From contig DHEJ01000005.1 in NCBI GenBank assembly GCA_002399815.1, positions 33,186 through 40,355 on the forward strand: DNA of 7,170 nt, read 5' to 3'. Position 1 is the first letter of the stretch, and each line of letters opens with the position of its first letter. The notes under the pieces are model-generated. The model had not been told where the DNA came from. It did no database searches and saw nothing but the letters and a program-made list of their open reading frames with translations. Origin of the DNA: Acholeplasmataceae bacterium UBA4853 (GTDB lineage Bacteria; Bacillota_I; Bacilli_A; Acholeplasmatales; Acholeplasmataceae). Shown piece after piece: positions 1-5,469 of the stretch. A program made the position numbers and the translations under genes.

Positions 1-123
1 GTTAAGGCTCATGGTTCTAGTAATGCATATGCATTTAAAAATGCCATTAGACAAGCAAAAGATTTAGTAGAACATGATGTAATTAATAAAGTAAAGAAAG
101 TAATGGAGAAGACAGATGCATGA
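1..123 (+). CDS. plsX: Phosphate acyltransferase PlsX, C-terminal end (partial)
   Basis: Forty in-frame codons run from base 1 to a TGA at 121-123; the 5' part lies outside the window. The visible peptide opens VKAHGSSNAYAFKNAIRQA, which matches the conserved C-terminal block of PlsX (K-x-HG-(S/A)-x-x-x-AF-x-NAI). PlsX is a peripheral membrane enzyme that converts acyl-ACP to acyl-phosphate, the donor used by PlsY for glycerol-3-phosphate acylation. The last codons overlap the start of rnc by 8 nt, and the Shine-Dalgarno of rnc (GGAGAA, 105-110) sits inside this gene, so the two are probably translationally coupled. A plsX gene upstream of rnc is common in Bacillota. The call rests on 40 residues only. 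Confidence 0.87.
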   Translation, partial: VKAHGSSNAYAFKNAIRQAKDLVEHDVINKVKKVMEKTDA

Positions 124-769
124 GTTATTAGAAAAACTTGGGTTAGTGCCAAAGGATGAGAAAATATATATTCAAGCATTAACGCATACTTCTTTTGCAC
201 ATGAGAATAATACGTTACATAATGAAAGATTAGAGTTTTTAGGTGATGCAGTCATTCAGATTATGATGAGTGAATATTTATATAAAAATGTATCTAAGGA
301 TCAAGGTATTCTAACTAAAAAACGTGCTCAAAGTGTACGAGAAGAAGCTTTATTTTTATACGCTATCAAAATTGATTTACCTAAATACATGTTTTTAGGT
401 AATGGTGAACAAGAAGCTAAACAAAGTATGGTTGCTGATGCTTTTGAAGCACTTTTTGCTGCAATTTATTTAGATTTAGGATTTAATGAAGCATTTCGTG
501 TATTTGAAGAGATTGTGATACCACACTTACATTTAGTAGAAAATTTAAAAGATTATAAGACACAACTTCAAGAGTTTATTCAACTAGAAAGAAAAAGTTT
601 AGTATATAAGACTGTTAAAATTGGTGGACCTTCACATAAGCCAACCTTTAGATCAGAGGTGTTATTAGAAGGTGATATTTCTTTAGGCGTAGGTATTGGT
701 TCTACCATTAAAGAGGCGGAACAAAGTGCTGCTAATGCAGCATTATCAAAAGTTGTAAAGGGGGTTTAA
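116..769 (+). CDS. rnc: Ribonuclease III
   Basis: This 217-residue protein is the double-strand-specific endoribonuclease that processes rRNA precursors and some mRNAs in the cytoplasm. The family signature NERLEFLGDAV lies at residues 36-46 and includes metal/catalytic residues E40 and D44. The second acidic pair sits in VADAFEALFAA (D108, E111), so the active site looks complete. The endonuclease domain covers about residues 5-125. A C-terminal double-stranded RNA-binding domain (about 146-214) ends in the typical G-x-G-x-(S/T)-x-K-x-AEQ-x-AA-x-AAL helix. The length is close to the usual 220-230 residues. The start at 116 is supported by GGAGAA five bases upstream and overlaps the plsX stop. 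The next gene starts 3 nt after the stop. Confidence 0.97.
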   Translation: MHELLEKLGLVPKDEKIYIQALTHTSFAHENNTLHNERLEFLGDAVIQIMMSEYLYKNVSKDQGILTKKRAQSVREEALFLYAIKIDLPKYMFLGNGEQEAKQSMVADAFEALFAAIYLDLGFNEAFRVFEEIVIPHLHLVENLKDYKTQLQEFIQLERKSLVYKTVKIGGPSHKPTFRSEVLLEGDISLGVGIGSTIKEAEQSAANAALSKVVKGV

Positions 770-772
770 GTC

Positions 773-1387
773 ATGATCCAAAAATTATATGAAGAACATT
801 TTTTAGAAATAGATTCATTGTTGACTAAAGAATGTAAAAGATTAAAACTCTCACCTAATGAATTAGTTATTTTAAAAACACTTTTTCAAACGTATAAGAA
901 AAAGATTTTTTCTATTACAAGTATTGCACGAAAGATTGATCTTTCTGCTGACGATATTGGTAAAGCAGTAGATAAACTAGTATCTAAAGGATTTGTTAGT
1001 TTAAATTTAGAAACCTTAAACGAAAAAGAAGTTGAAGTTTTTGATTTATCGGGTACATTCAAAAAAATAACAGAACTTTATGAAGCAGATTTAAGAGAAG
1101 TTAGAAAAGTTAACCATGAATCACAAATCGGTCAAACAATTAAATTAATAGAAAATGCACTGAGTAAGAATTTATCAGCTAGCGAATTAGAAATCATCCG
1201 TTCTTGGTATGATAAGGCATTGTATCCTCATGACCAGATTATTTCTAAAATTGAATCTTTAGGTCAATCAGGACGTTTTTCTATTAAGTTTTTAGAAAGA
1301 AGTTTGAATCAAACGTTATTAAAGAAAGCTCCAACAAATGAATTAGCAGATAAAGCAATTGATGAAATATTTAAGGCAATTAAATGA
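773..1387 (+). CDS. dnaD: DnaD-like replication initiation protein
   Basis: This is a 204-residue protein. The N-terminal part (about 20-95) reads as a winged-helix domain (LSPNELVILKTLF, SITSIARKIDLSADDIGKAVDKLVSKGFV). The C-terminal part (about 120-195) resembles the DnaD/DnaB_2 domain (LSASELEIIRSWYD, then RFSIKFLERSLNQ). In Bacillota DnaD helps load the replicative helicase at oriC and during restart, and dnaD commonly lies directly upstream of nth, as here. The Shine-Dalgarno is AAGGGGG (758-764), eight bases before the ATG. The stop overlaps the nth start in an ATGA arrangement at 1384-1387. The usual C-terminal YxxxIxxxW motif is degenerate, with F, S and T at the three positions if aligned at FLERSLNQT. 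The family call therefore rests on domain layout and gene order more than on strong motifs. Confidence 0.75.
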   Translation: MIQKLYEEHFLEIDSLLTKECKRLKLSPNELVILKTLFQTYKKKIFSITSIARKIDLSADDIGKAVDKLVSKGFVSLNLETLNEKEVEVFDLSGTFKKITELYEADLREVRKVNHESQIGQTIKLIENALSKNLSASELEIIRSWYDKALYPHDQIISKIESLGQSGRFSIKFLERSLNQTLLKKAPTNELADKAIDEIFKAIK

Positions 1388-2022
1388 CAAAGAGTCAAAG
1401 TATTTTCTTTTCTAACTATTTAGATGAACTATTTCCAAATGCCGGTCCTGAACTTGATTATACAAATCATTTTGAATTACTAATTGCAGTCGTCTTATCA
1501 GCTCAAACTACAGATATTGCTGTAAATAAGGTAACTCCTGGTTTATTTAAAGCATTTCCATCACCTTATGAATTAATGAATGCCCAAGTGGGGATTGTTG
1601 AATCTTTAATTAAAACAATTGGTTTATATAAAACAAAAGCAAAACATATCATTGCCTTATCAAAAATATTAGTTGAAAAGTATGATGGTTTAATACCAGG
1701 TCAAAGAGCAGATTTAGAATCTTTACCTGGAGTTGGTAGAAAAACAGCAAATGTTTTATTATCAAATGCCTTTGGAACACCAGCCTTGGCTGTTGATACA
1801 CATATTATGAGAATTTCAAAAAGATTAGGCATTGCAGATGAATCTGATGATGCATATCAAATAGAGATGAAATTAACGGCATTATATGATGAATCCTTAT
1901 GGCAGAAACTACATCATCAACTGATTTTTTTTGGCCGATATCACTGTATTGCTAAAAAACCTAAATGTAGTGAATGTAAGATGAATAAAATATGTCCTTT
2001 TTACTTAAGAGAAAATACTTAA
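1384..2022 (+). CDS. nth: Endonuclease III (DNA glycosylase/AP lyase)
   Basis: This 212-residue base-excision repair enzyme removes oxidised pyrimidines and cleaves the abasic site. The helix-hairpin-helix LPGVGRKTANVLL carries catalytic Lys120, and Asp138 follows in AVDTHIMRISKRLG; both fall at the positions known from the 211-residue E. coli enzyme. The C-terminal [4Fe-4S] motif C-x6-C-x2-C-x5-C is intact (C188, C195, C198, C204). The start overlaps the dnaD-like stop as ATGA, with AAGG (1373-1376) seven bases upstream, so translation is probably coupled to the upstream gene. This appears to be the last gene of the plsX-rnc-dnaD-nth run, because a 124-nt intergenic region with its own promoter-like sequence follows. 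Confidence 0.97.
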   Translation: MTKSQSIFFSNYLDELFPNAGPELDYTNHFELLIAVVLSAQTTDIAVNKVTPGLFKAFPSPYELMNAQVGIVESLIKTIGLYKTKAKHIIALSKILVEKYDGLIPGQRADLESLPGVGRKTANVLLSNAFGTPALAVDTHIMRISKRLGIADESDDAYQIEMKLTALYDESLWQKLHHQLIFFGRYHCIAKKPKCSECKMNKICPFYLRENT

Positions 2023-2045
2023 GATAAGAAGGATTTTTTCTTATT
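2023..2045 (+). terminator. Weak hairpin after nth, possible terminator
   Basis: ATAAGAA (2024-2030) pairs with TTCTTAT (2038-2044) around a 7-nt loop, GGATTTT, and a G-T wobble closes the base. It lies directly after the nth stop, where an operon terminator would be expected. The stem is almost all A-T and no clear U-tract follows, so termination would be inefficient. A 9-nt direct repeat, TACTTAAGA (2002-2010 and 2016-2024), leads into it. Confidence 0.3.
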
Positions 2046-2059
2046 AAAATGGATATTTG

Positions 2060-2069
2060 AAAGTACTTT
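2060..2069. repeat. Palindrome AAAGTACTTT upstream of the regulator promoter
   Basis: This perfect 10-bp palindrome lies about 37 bp upstream of the TATAAT box. Its core, AAGTACTT, recurs at 2139-2146 at the regulator's start codon, so two copies flank the promoter with centres 78 bp apart. Paired sites around a regulator's own promoter suggest operators for autoregulation. No binding is shown by the sequence itself. Confidence 0.4.
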
Positions 2070-2082
2070 TGGAAAAACCCTA

Positions 2083-2111
2083 TAGATTCAAAGGTTTTAA
2101 TCATCTATAAT
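2083..2111 (+). promoter_or_regulatory. Probable promoter of the XRE regulator gene
   Basis: A consensus -10 box TATAAT lies at 2106-2111, which would place the transcription start near 2117-2119 and leave an untranslated leader of about 30 nt. The matching -35 position at 17-nt spacing is poor (TAGATT, 2083-2088), so the promoter may be weak or need an activator. In a genome this AT-rich, an isolated TATAAT is only moderate evidence. Confidence 0.5.
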
Positions 2112-2136
2112 AAGATAAAATAAACCGAAAAGAGTG

Positions 2137-2159
2137 ATAAGTACTTATGTATATACATA
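2137..2159. repeat. Two abutting palindromes over the regulator start codon
   Basis: ATAAGTACTTAT (2137-2148) is a perfect 12-bp palindrome, and TATGTATATACATA (2146-2159) is a perfect 14-bp palindrome. They share the start codon ATG (2147-2149). They could be a protein operator, or in the mRNA they could form alternative hairpins that limit access to the start codon. The only Shine-Dalgarno-like run (AAAGAGTGAT, 2129-2138) is rather far from the ATG, which fits weak or regulated translation. Confidence 0.45.
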
Positions 2160-3370
2160 TCGGACTTTTAAAAAGTCAATTAGCATTAAGAAAGCATCTA
2201 CCAATTCATAATTTAGAAATTGGTTCTATCATTAAGCATCGAAGAATTGAAAAAGCATTAACACTAGAAGAATCTGCAGAGGGTATTTGTAGTGTATCTT
2301 ATTTATCAAAAGTAGAAAACAATTTGATTGTTCCTTCAAAAAAGTATATTGGACTTTTTGAAGAAAGATTTGAAATATGTTTAAAAGAAACACCACAAGA
2401 AGATACAGAAGCAATCCTTGATCAAATTGTTGATTATTTATTTTATGATGAACGATTGGTCATGGATGAAAAATTATTTATTGGATTTGATTACCGATCT
2501 AAATTGTATCATTTTGGATACTTGGTGACACTTAAGGACTATGCTTCTGCTAAAAAGATGTATTTCGAATTAAATCCATATATTAAAAACTTTTCTAATG
2601 TTGAAGTTTTTGTCTATTTATATTTAGCTTCTTGGTTACTTCAAGAAGAAGGGCGAATTAAGGATGCATTTACGGTTTTAAATTTAAAGTATGGTGTGTG
2701 TACACATCATAAGTTAAAGACATTAATCGATAAAGAAAAGGTAGCATTAGCGACACTAATGAATAATCATCCATATATCCTTTTAAATTATGAAAAGACC
2801 ATGGAACAGTTAATGGCACATGAATACTATCACCTGATTCATGATCAAAAATTTAAATATATTTCTTATTTATCGCAATTCATAAATCAAAATGATTTGA
2901 ATCAAGTGCTTGATAAGGTGCTACATATTAATGAACATCAGAAGAATTATATTATCGCACGTCATGAGTTTTTAAATATGAATTATAAAGAAAGTTATCA
3001 GATGATCATGGGTAAAGAAAATCTTAATTTAAGATATTTTTGTTTAGCACTTCAAGTTTTAAATAAATTAGCTTATAAAGAACCTTTAAGGTCATTATTG
3101 GTGATGCCTTATGAAACAGAAAATGTGCATATAAAACTCATTATAGAGTACTTAAAACAAAAGCACTTTACTAAAAAGATCAATCAAGCAAACTTTATTA
3201 AAAATCAAGTTTTAAAGATTCATGACCTACCAGATACTGTTGATTTATTGCATTTTTGGTATGATGAAGGTATGGAAGCATTTAAAGAAGTAGGCTATTA
3301 TAAGGATGCAACAGCCTTAGGACAGTTAATTTTTAGAAAAATAAAAGATTTATCTACAAATGTGAGTTGA
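2147..3370 (+). CDS. XRE-family HTH regulator with helical TPR-like C-terminal domain
   Basis: This 407-residue protein has an N-terminal XRE-type helix-turn-helix at about residues 26-80 (GSIIKHRRIEKALTLEESAEG, then ICSVSYLSKVENN). The rest (about 95-400) is rich in Tyr, Leu and Lys, with regularly spaced helix-like segments and no enzyme motif. This looks like the TPR-like sensor domain of Rgg, PlcR and ComR regulators. In those families the C-terminal domain binds a short secreted peptide and switches DNA binding; that role here is inferred. The only in-frame start is the ATG at 2147, which leaves an unusual 24-residue extension before the HTH. The gene stands alone between nth and the ABC exporter operon, and its stop overlaps the -35 box of the exporter leader promoter. 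It is therefore a candidate regulator of that operon. The exact subfamily is unknown. Confidence 0.8.
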   Translation: MYIHIGLLKSQLALRKHLPIHNLEIGSIIKHRRIEKALTLEESAEGICSVSYLSKVENNLIVPSKKYIGLFEERFEICLKETPQEDTEAILDQIVDYLFYDERLVMDEKLFIGFDYRSKLYHFGYLVTLKDYASAKKMYFELNPYIKNFSNVEVFVYLYLASWLLQEEGRIKDAFTVLNLKYGVCTHHKLKTLIDKEKVALATLMNNHPYILLNYEKTMEQLMAHEYYHLIHDQKFKYISYLSQFINQNDLNQVLDKVLHINEHQKNYIIARHEFLNMNYKESYQMIMGKENLNLRYFCLALQVLNKLAYKEPLRSLLVMPYETENVHIKLIIEYLKQKHFTKKINQANFIKNQVLKIHDLPDTVDLLHFWYDEGMEAFKEVGYYKDATALGQLIFRKIKDLSTNVS

Positions 3371-3394
3371 AATAGACTTTTATTGTGATACAAT
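3367..3394 (+). promoter_or_regulatory. Extended -10 promoter of the leader/ABC exporter operon
   Basis: The -35 box TTGAAA (3367-3372) and the -10 box TACAAT (3389-3394) are separated by 16 nt, and TGA stands immediately before the -10 (3386-3388) as an extended TGn element. Each hexamer matches the consensus at five of six positions. The -35 overlaps the stop codon of the regulator. Transcription would begin near 3400-3402 and run into the leader ORF and terminator. Confidence 0.7.
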
Positions 3395-3403
3395 TATATT
3401 TGT
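3382..3403. repeat. Inverted repeats over the -10 region, possible operator
   Basis: ATTGT-GAT-ACAAT (3382-3394) is an inverted repeat with 5-bp arms. ACAATTATATTTGT (3390-3403) is a second near-palindrome sharing the ACAA half-site, with 6 of 7 pairs matching. Together they give TTGT/ACAA/TTGT half-sites across the -10 box and start point, where a bound repressor would block transcription. The adjacent XRE regulator is the obvious candidate ligand, but this is inferred from position only. Confidence 0.4.
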
Positions 3404-3455
3404 AGAAATTAAATAGATGGATTTAACAAAATTGATGAATGGGAGGTACTTGTTG

Positions 3456-3503
3456 ATGTTAACAATCAAGAGAAAACTATTCATTATGGGTGAAGATTAC
3501 TAA
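3456..3503 (+). CDS. 15-residue leader peptide ORF
   Basis: The ORF encodes MLTIKRKLFIMGEDY and ends at TAA. The Shine-Dalgarno GGGAGGT (3441-3447) is the strongest in the intergenic region and lies 8 nt before the ATG; an in-frame TTG directly upstream (3453-3455) could add one residue. Its last seven codons (from 3480) lie in the 5' arm and upper stem of hairpin A, and the stop codon lies at the hairpin tip, so a translating ribosome would open that hairpin. K5-R6-K7 fits the (+)-x-(+) pattern known to arrest macrolide-bound ribosomes, although an arrest there would overlap the hairpin. The most likely role is a cis-acting leader peptide. A second possibility is a small pheromone precursor for the upstream ComR/Rgg-like regulator. 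Confidence 0.68.
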   Translation: MLTIKRKLFIMGEDY

Positions 3504-3521
3504 TCTATTAACCATAATGAA
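3480..3521 (+). promoter_or_regulatory. Hairpin A, proposed ribosome-sensing hairpin over the leader ORF
   Basis: TTCATTATGG (3480-3489) pairs perfectly with CCATAATGAA (3512-3521), 10 bp. Above a G-A mismatch, 3491-3493 pairs with 3508-3510 (one G-U). AGATT (3494-3498) then pairs with AATCT (3502-3506) around an ACT loop. In total 42 nt form about 18 pairs. The 5' arm is inside the leader ORF and the ORF stop codon sits at the tip. The 3' arm shares 3518-3521 with hairpin B, so the two cannot coexist intact. Confidence 0.72.
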
Positions 3522-3554
3522 GGATAACATGTTGTAATGTGTTTTTGCCCTTCA
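3518..3554 (+). promoter_or_regulatory. Hairpin B, proposed anti-antiterminator
   Basis: TGAAGG (3518-3523) pairs perfectly with CCTTCA (3549-3554). An inner ACAT/ATGT stem (3527-3530 with 3537-3540) has a 6-nt loop. Its 5' arm competes with hairpin A and its 3' arm competes with the antiterminator. When hairpin B forms it should free the terminator. Confidence 0.6.
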
Positions 3555-3596
3555 GACAATTTTTAGATATTTTTTTATGTCTTTATTAACGAGGGG
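3548..3596 (+). promoter_or_regulatory. Antiterminator stem
   Basis: CCCTTC (3548-3553) pairs with GAGGGG (3591-3596), with one G-U. Directly inside, AGACA (3554-3558) pairs with TGTCT (3578-3582), leaving an 8-nt bulge at 3583-3590. The 3' arm takes the GAGGG needed for the 5' arm of the terminator, so this stem and the terminator exclude each other. Confidence 0.6.
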
Positions 3597-3618
3597 TTCT
3601 GTCCCTCGTTTTATTTTT
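3588..3618 (+). terminator. Strong intrinsic terminator in the leader
   Basis: AACGAGGG (3588-3595) pairs perfectly with CCCTCGTT (3603-3610) around a 7-nt loop, and a run of T residues interrupted by one A follows (3609-3618). It stands between the promoter at 3367-3394 and the ABC genes, 26 nt before the ATG at 3645, so the exporter can be made only when it is bypassed. No coding gene except the 15-codon ORF precedes it in this transcript. Confidence 0.92.
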
Positions 3619-3644
3619 CTAACAGATATTTAAAGGAGTTTTTT

Positions 3645-5468
3645 ATGAAATTTTTATCACTATGGAAACTTACTAAAGGCCATTTACTGGGATACATTGT
3701 ATTGCTTTTCTTAACGATTTTCCATCGTTTCTCATATTCATATGTGCCACTATTCACGCAGTATTTAATCAGGACACTCTATATTCATTTTGATCCGTTA
3801 AATAATCAAATGCAGGCTGTTAATATACCAACGTTTGTTAGTGACTTTTTTGAATCTGGAGAAACTGTTTTACAAATCATTTTATACGTTGCATTAACAT
3901 TAATATTCTTCCAAGCATTTAGATATTTAATGATGTATTTTGAAGTTTATTTAAGAGGTAGAATTCAAGAGAGTATCGCTAAGAATTTAAGGGTTAAACT
4001 CTATAATCATATCCAAAATCTTAGTTATAAGTTTCATAATAATGCAGATAGTGGAGATTTAATTCAAAGAGTTACATCCGATGTTGAAACAACAACTGGT
4101 TTTATCGTTGTTCAATTAATGCAATTAGTTGGATTGGTTGCCTCACTCTTATCAGGAGTTTTCCAAATGTATTATATTAATCAAACAATTATGTGGATTT
4201 GTTTAGCGGTTATTCCACTTTATGCAGTATCATCATTATTCTATTTTATGAAAATCGAAAAGATTTTTGAAAAAGTAGAAAAAGATGAATCTGCAATGAT
4301 GACAGTTATTCAAGAAAATGTCAGTGCAAACAAAGTGGTTAAAGCGTTTGCGAATGAACCATATGAAATTGATAAGATGGAAGTTAAAAACCAAGAATAT
4401 ACAAAGAGTAATATTCGTGCAAACAAAGTGGTTGCTATATATTGGGGTTCAATGGATTTTGTTTCAATGACTCAATATGCTTTAATAACAATCCTATGTA
4501 TTGTCTATGTTAGAGAAGGTGTCATGGATGGACCAAGTTTTGTTGCTGCCATGATGTTACTTGGTTTACTTGTTTGGCCGATTCGTGGATTAGGACGTTT
4601 AATTAATGAATTTACTAAAGCATTTGTTGCTATTGGTAGAATTAATCATATCTTAGAACAACCATCTGAATTTTTAGTAGATGGCACTCAAACACCAGAT
4701 ATCTTAGGACATATCATTTTTGATAAAGTTTCTTTTAGATTTGATGATGATAAAGATTATTTATTAAAAGATATCTCATTTGAGATTAAAGCTGGTCAAA
4801 CTGTTGCCTTTATCGGTAAAACAGGAAGTGGTAAATCAACCATTATTAACTTACTCATGAGAATGTATGATTATGAAGGATCTATTACGGTTGATGGTGT
4901 TGAACTTAGAGATATTAAGAAACAACATATCAGACAATCTATTGGTGCTGTGTTGCAAGATCCTTTCTTATACTCAAGAACGGTTTATGAGAATATTGCG
5001 ATTACAAATCGTAATGCAAAAGAAGAAGAGATTAAAGAGGCTGCAAATATTGCGGCATTAGAAAAAGATATTCATACCTTCCAAAAAGGATATGATACAT
5101 TAGTTGGTGAAAAAGGGACAACTTTATCAGGTGGACAAAAACAAAGAGTTGCAATTGCTAGAGTATTGATTAGTGAAAAACCAATTTTAGTATTTGATGA
5201 TGCATTATCGGCTGTTGATAATAAAACAGATATGATGATTCGTAAAGCCTTAAATGAAAAGACCTTTAGATCAACCAACATTATTATTACTCATAGAATT
5301 ACTACAGCTAAAGAAGCTGATGCTATCATTGTGATTAATCAAGGTAAGATTGAAGCGATTGGTACGCACCATGATTTAGCTTCTGTACCGGGATTATATC
5401 AATCCTTATGGGGCATTCAAGGTAAACTTGAAGAAGAATTCCTTGAGTTAGTAAAGGAGGCAATATAA
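3645..5468 (+). CDS. ABC exporter half-transporter, degenerate-Walker-B subunit (BmrC/TM287-like)
   Basis: This 607-residue half-transporter has an N-terminal membrane domain of about six helices (about 1-335), then an ATP-binding domain. Visible motifs are Walker A GKTGSGKST (391-399), Q-loop Gln438, a canonical signature LSGGQ (494-498), Walker B ending D518-D519, D-loop SAVD (522-525) and H-loop His550. Residue 519 is Asp where catalytic Glu is usual. This is typical of one subunit of heterodimeric type IV exporters such as BmrC, LmrC and TM287, which pump drugs or lipids outward from the membrane. The Shine-Dalgarno AAAGGAG (3632-3638) lies 6 nt before the ATG, just after the leader terminator. 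The partner gene starts 1 nt after the stop. The substrate cannot be read from the sequence; multidrug efflux is the family-based guess. Confidence 0.93.
   Translation: MKFLSLWKLTKGHLLGYIVLLFLTIFHRFSYSYVPLFTQYLIRTLYIHFDPLNNQMQAVNIPTFVSDFFESGETVLQIILYVALTLIFFQAFRYLMMYFEVYLRGRIQESIAKNLRVKLYNHIQNLSYKFHNNADSGDLIQRVTSDVETTTGFIVVQLMQLVGLVASLLSGVFQMYYINQTIMWICLAVIPLYAVSSLFYFMKIEKIFEKVEKDESAMMTVIQENVSANKVVKAFANEPYEIDKMEVKNQEYTKSNIRANKVVAIYWGSMDFVSMTQYALITILCIVYVREGVMDGPSFVAAMMLLGLLVWPIRGLGRLINEFTKAFVAIGRINHILEQPSEFLVDGTQTPDILGHIIFDKVSFRFDDDKDYLLKDISFEIKAGQTVAFIGKTGSGKSTIINLLMRMYDYEGSITVDGVELRDIKKQHIRQSIGAVLQDPFLYSRTVYENIAITNRNAKEEEIKEAANIAALEKDIHTFQKGYDTLVGEKGTTLSGGQKQRVAIARVLISEKPILVFDDALSAVDNKTDMMIRKALNEKTFRSTNIIITHRITTAKEADAIIVINQGKIEAIGTHHDLASVPGLYQSLWGIQGKLEEEFLELVKEAI
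4324..4433 (+). repeat. 17-nt exact direct repeat within the first ABC gene
   Basis: GTGCAAACAAAGTGGTT occurs at 4324-4340 and again at 4417-4433. The copies are 93 nt (31 codons) apart and in the same frame, so ANKVV is encoded twice, in NVSANKVVKAF and NIRANKVVAIY. The first copy falls on the family-conserved VVKAF segment. It may be chance or a small local conversion, and recombination between the copies would delete 31 codons in frame. Confidence 0.6.
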
Positions 5469-5469
5469 G

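Larger units (their letters stand above)
3401..3620 (+). ncRNA. Attenuator leader RNA upstream of the ABC exporter genes
   Basis: The leader runs from the predicted transcription start to the terminator, about 220 nt. It contains a strong Shine-Dalgarno with a 15-codon ORF and four hairpins in which each neighbour excludes the next. This is the architecture of ribosome-mediated transcription attenuation, as known for bmrB upstream of bmrCD in Bacillus subtilis. The predicted logic is as follows. Full translation of the ORF unwinds hairpin A, so hairpin B forms, the antiterminator is blocked and the terminator stops transcription. Early ribosome stalling or absent translation lets hairpin A form, so B is blocked, the antiterminator forms and the exporter is transcribed. 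The pairings were read by hand and no folding energies were computed. No T-box or other riboswitch consensus was recognised. Confidence 0.7.

Noticed and set aside
9..200. Minus-strand open frame opposite the plsX/rnc junction
   Set aside because: It lies antisense to two clearly conserved coding regions, has no ribosome site of note and resembles no family.
2232..2414. Minus-strand open frame inside the regulator gene
   Set aside because: It is antisense to the HTH coding region; its Leu/Phe-rich product is the expected complement of Lys/Glu-rich AT-rich coding sequence.
1..3370. TGA read as tryptophan (Mycoplasma/Spiroplasma code)
   Set aside because: The in-frame TGAs fall exactly where plsX, the dnaD-like gene and the regulator should end, and Trp positions use TGG.
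3401..3620. T-box or metabolite riboswitch in the exporter leader
   Set aside because: No T-box AGGGTGG-type antiterminator sequence and no riboswitch consensus was recognised. The translated short ORF inside the first hairpin points to ribosome sensing instead.
4867..5061. + strand frame shifted within the first ABC gene
   Set aside because: It overlaps the conserved ATP-binding domain in another frame and has no independent support.
5072..5281. Minus-strand open frame opposite the ABC signature region
   Set aside because: It is the antisense shadow of the conserved ATP-binding domain; the similar minus-strand frame at 6837-7076 in the second ABC gene arises the same way.
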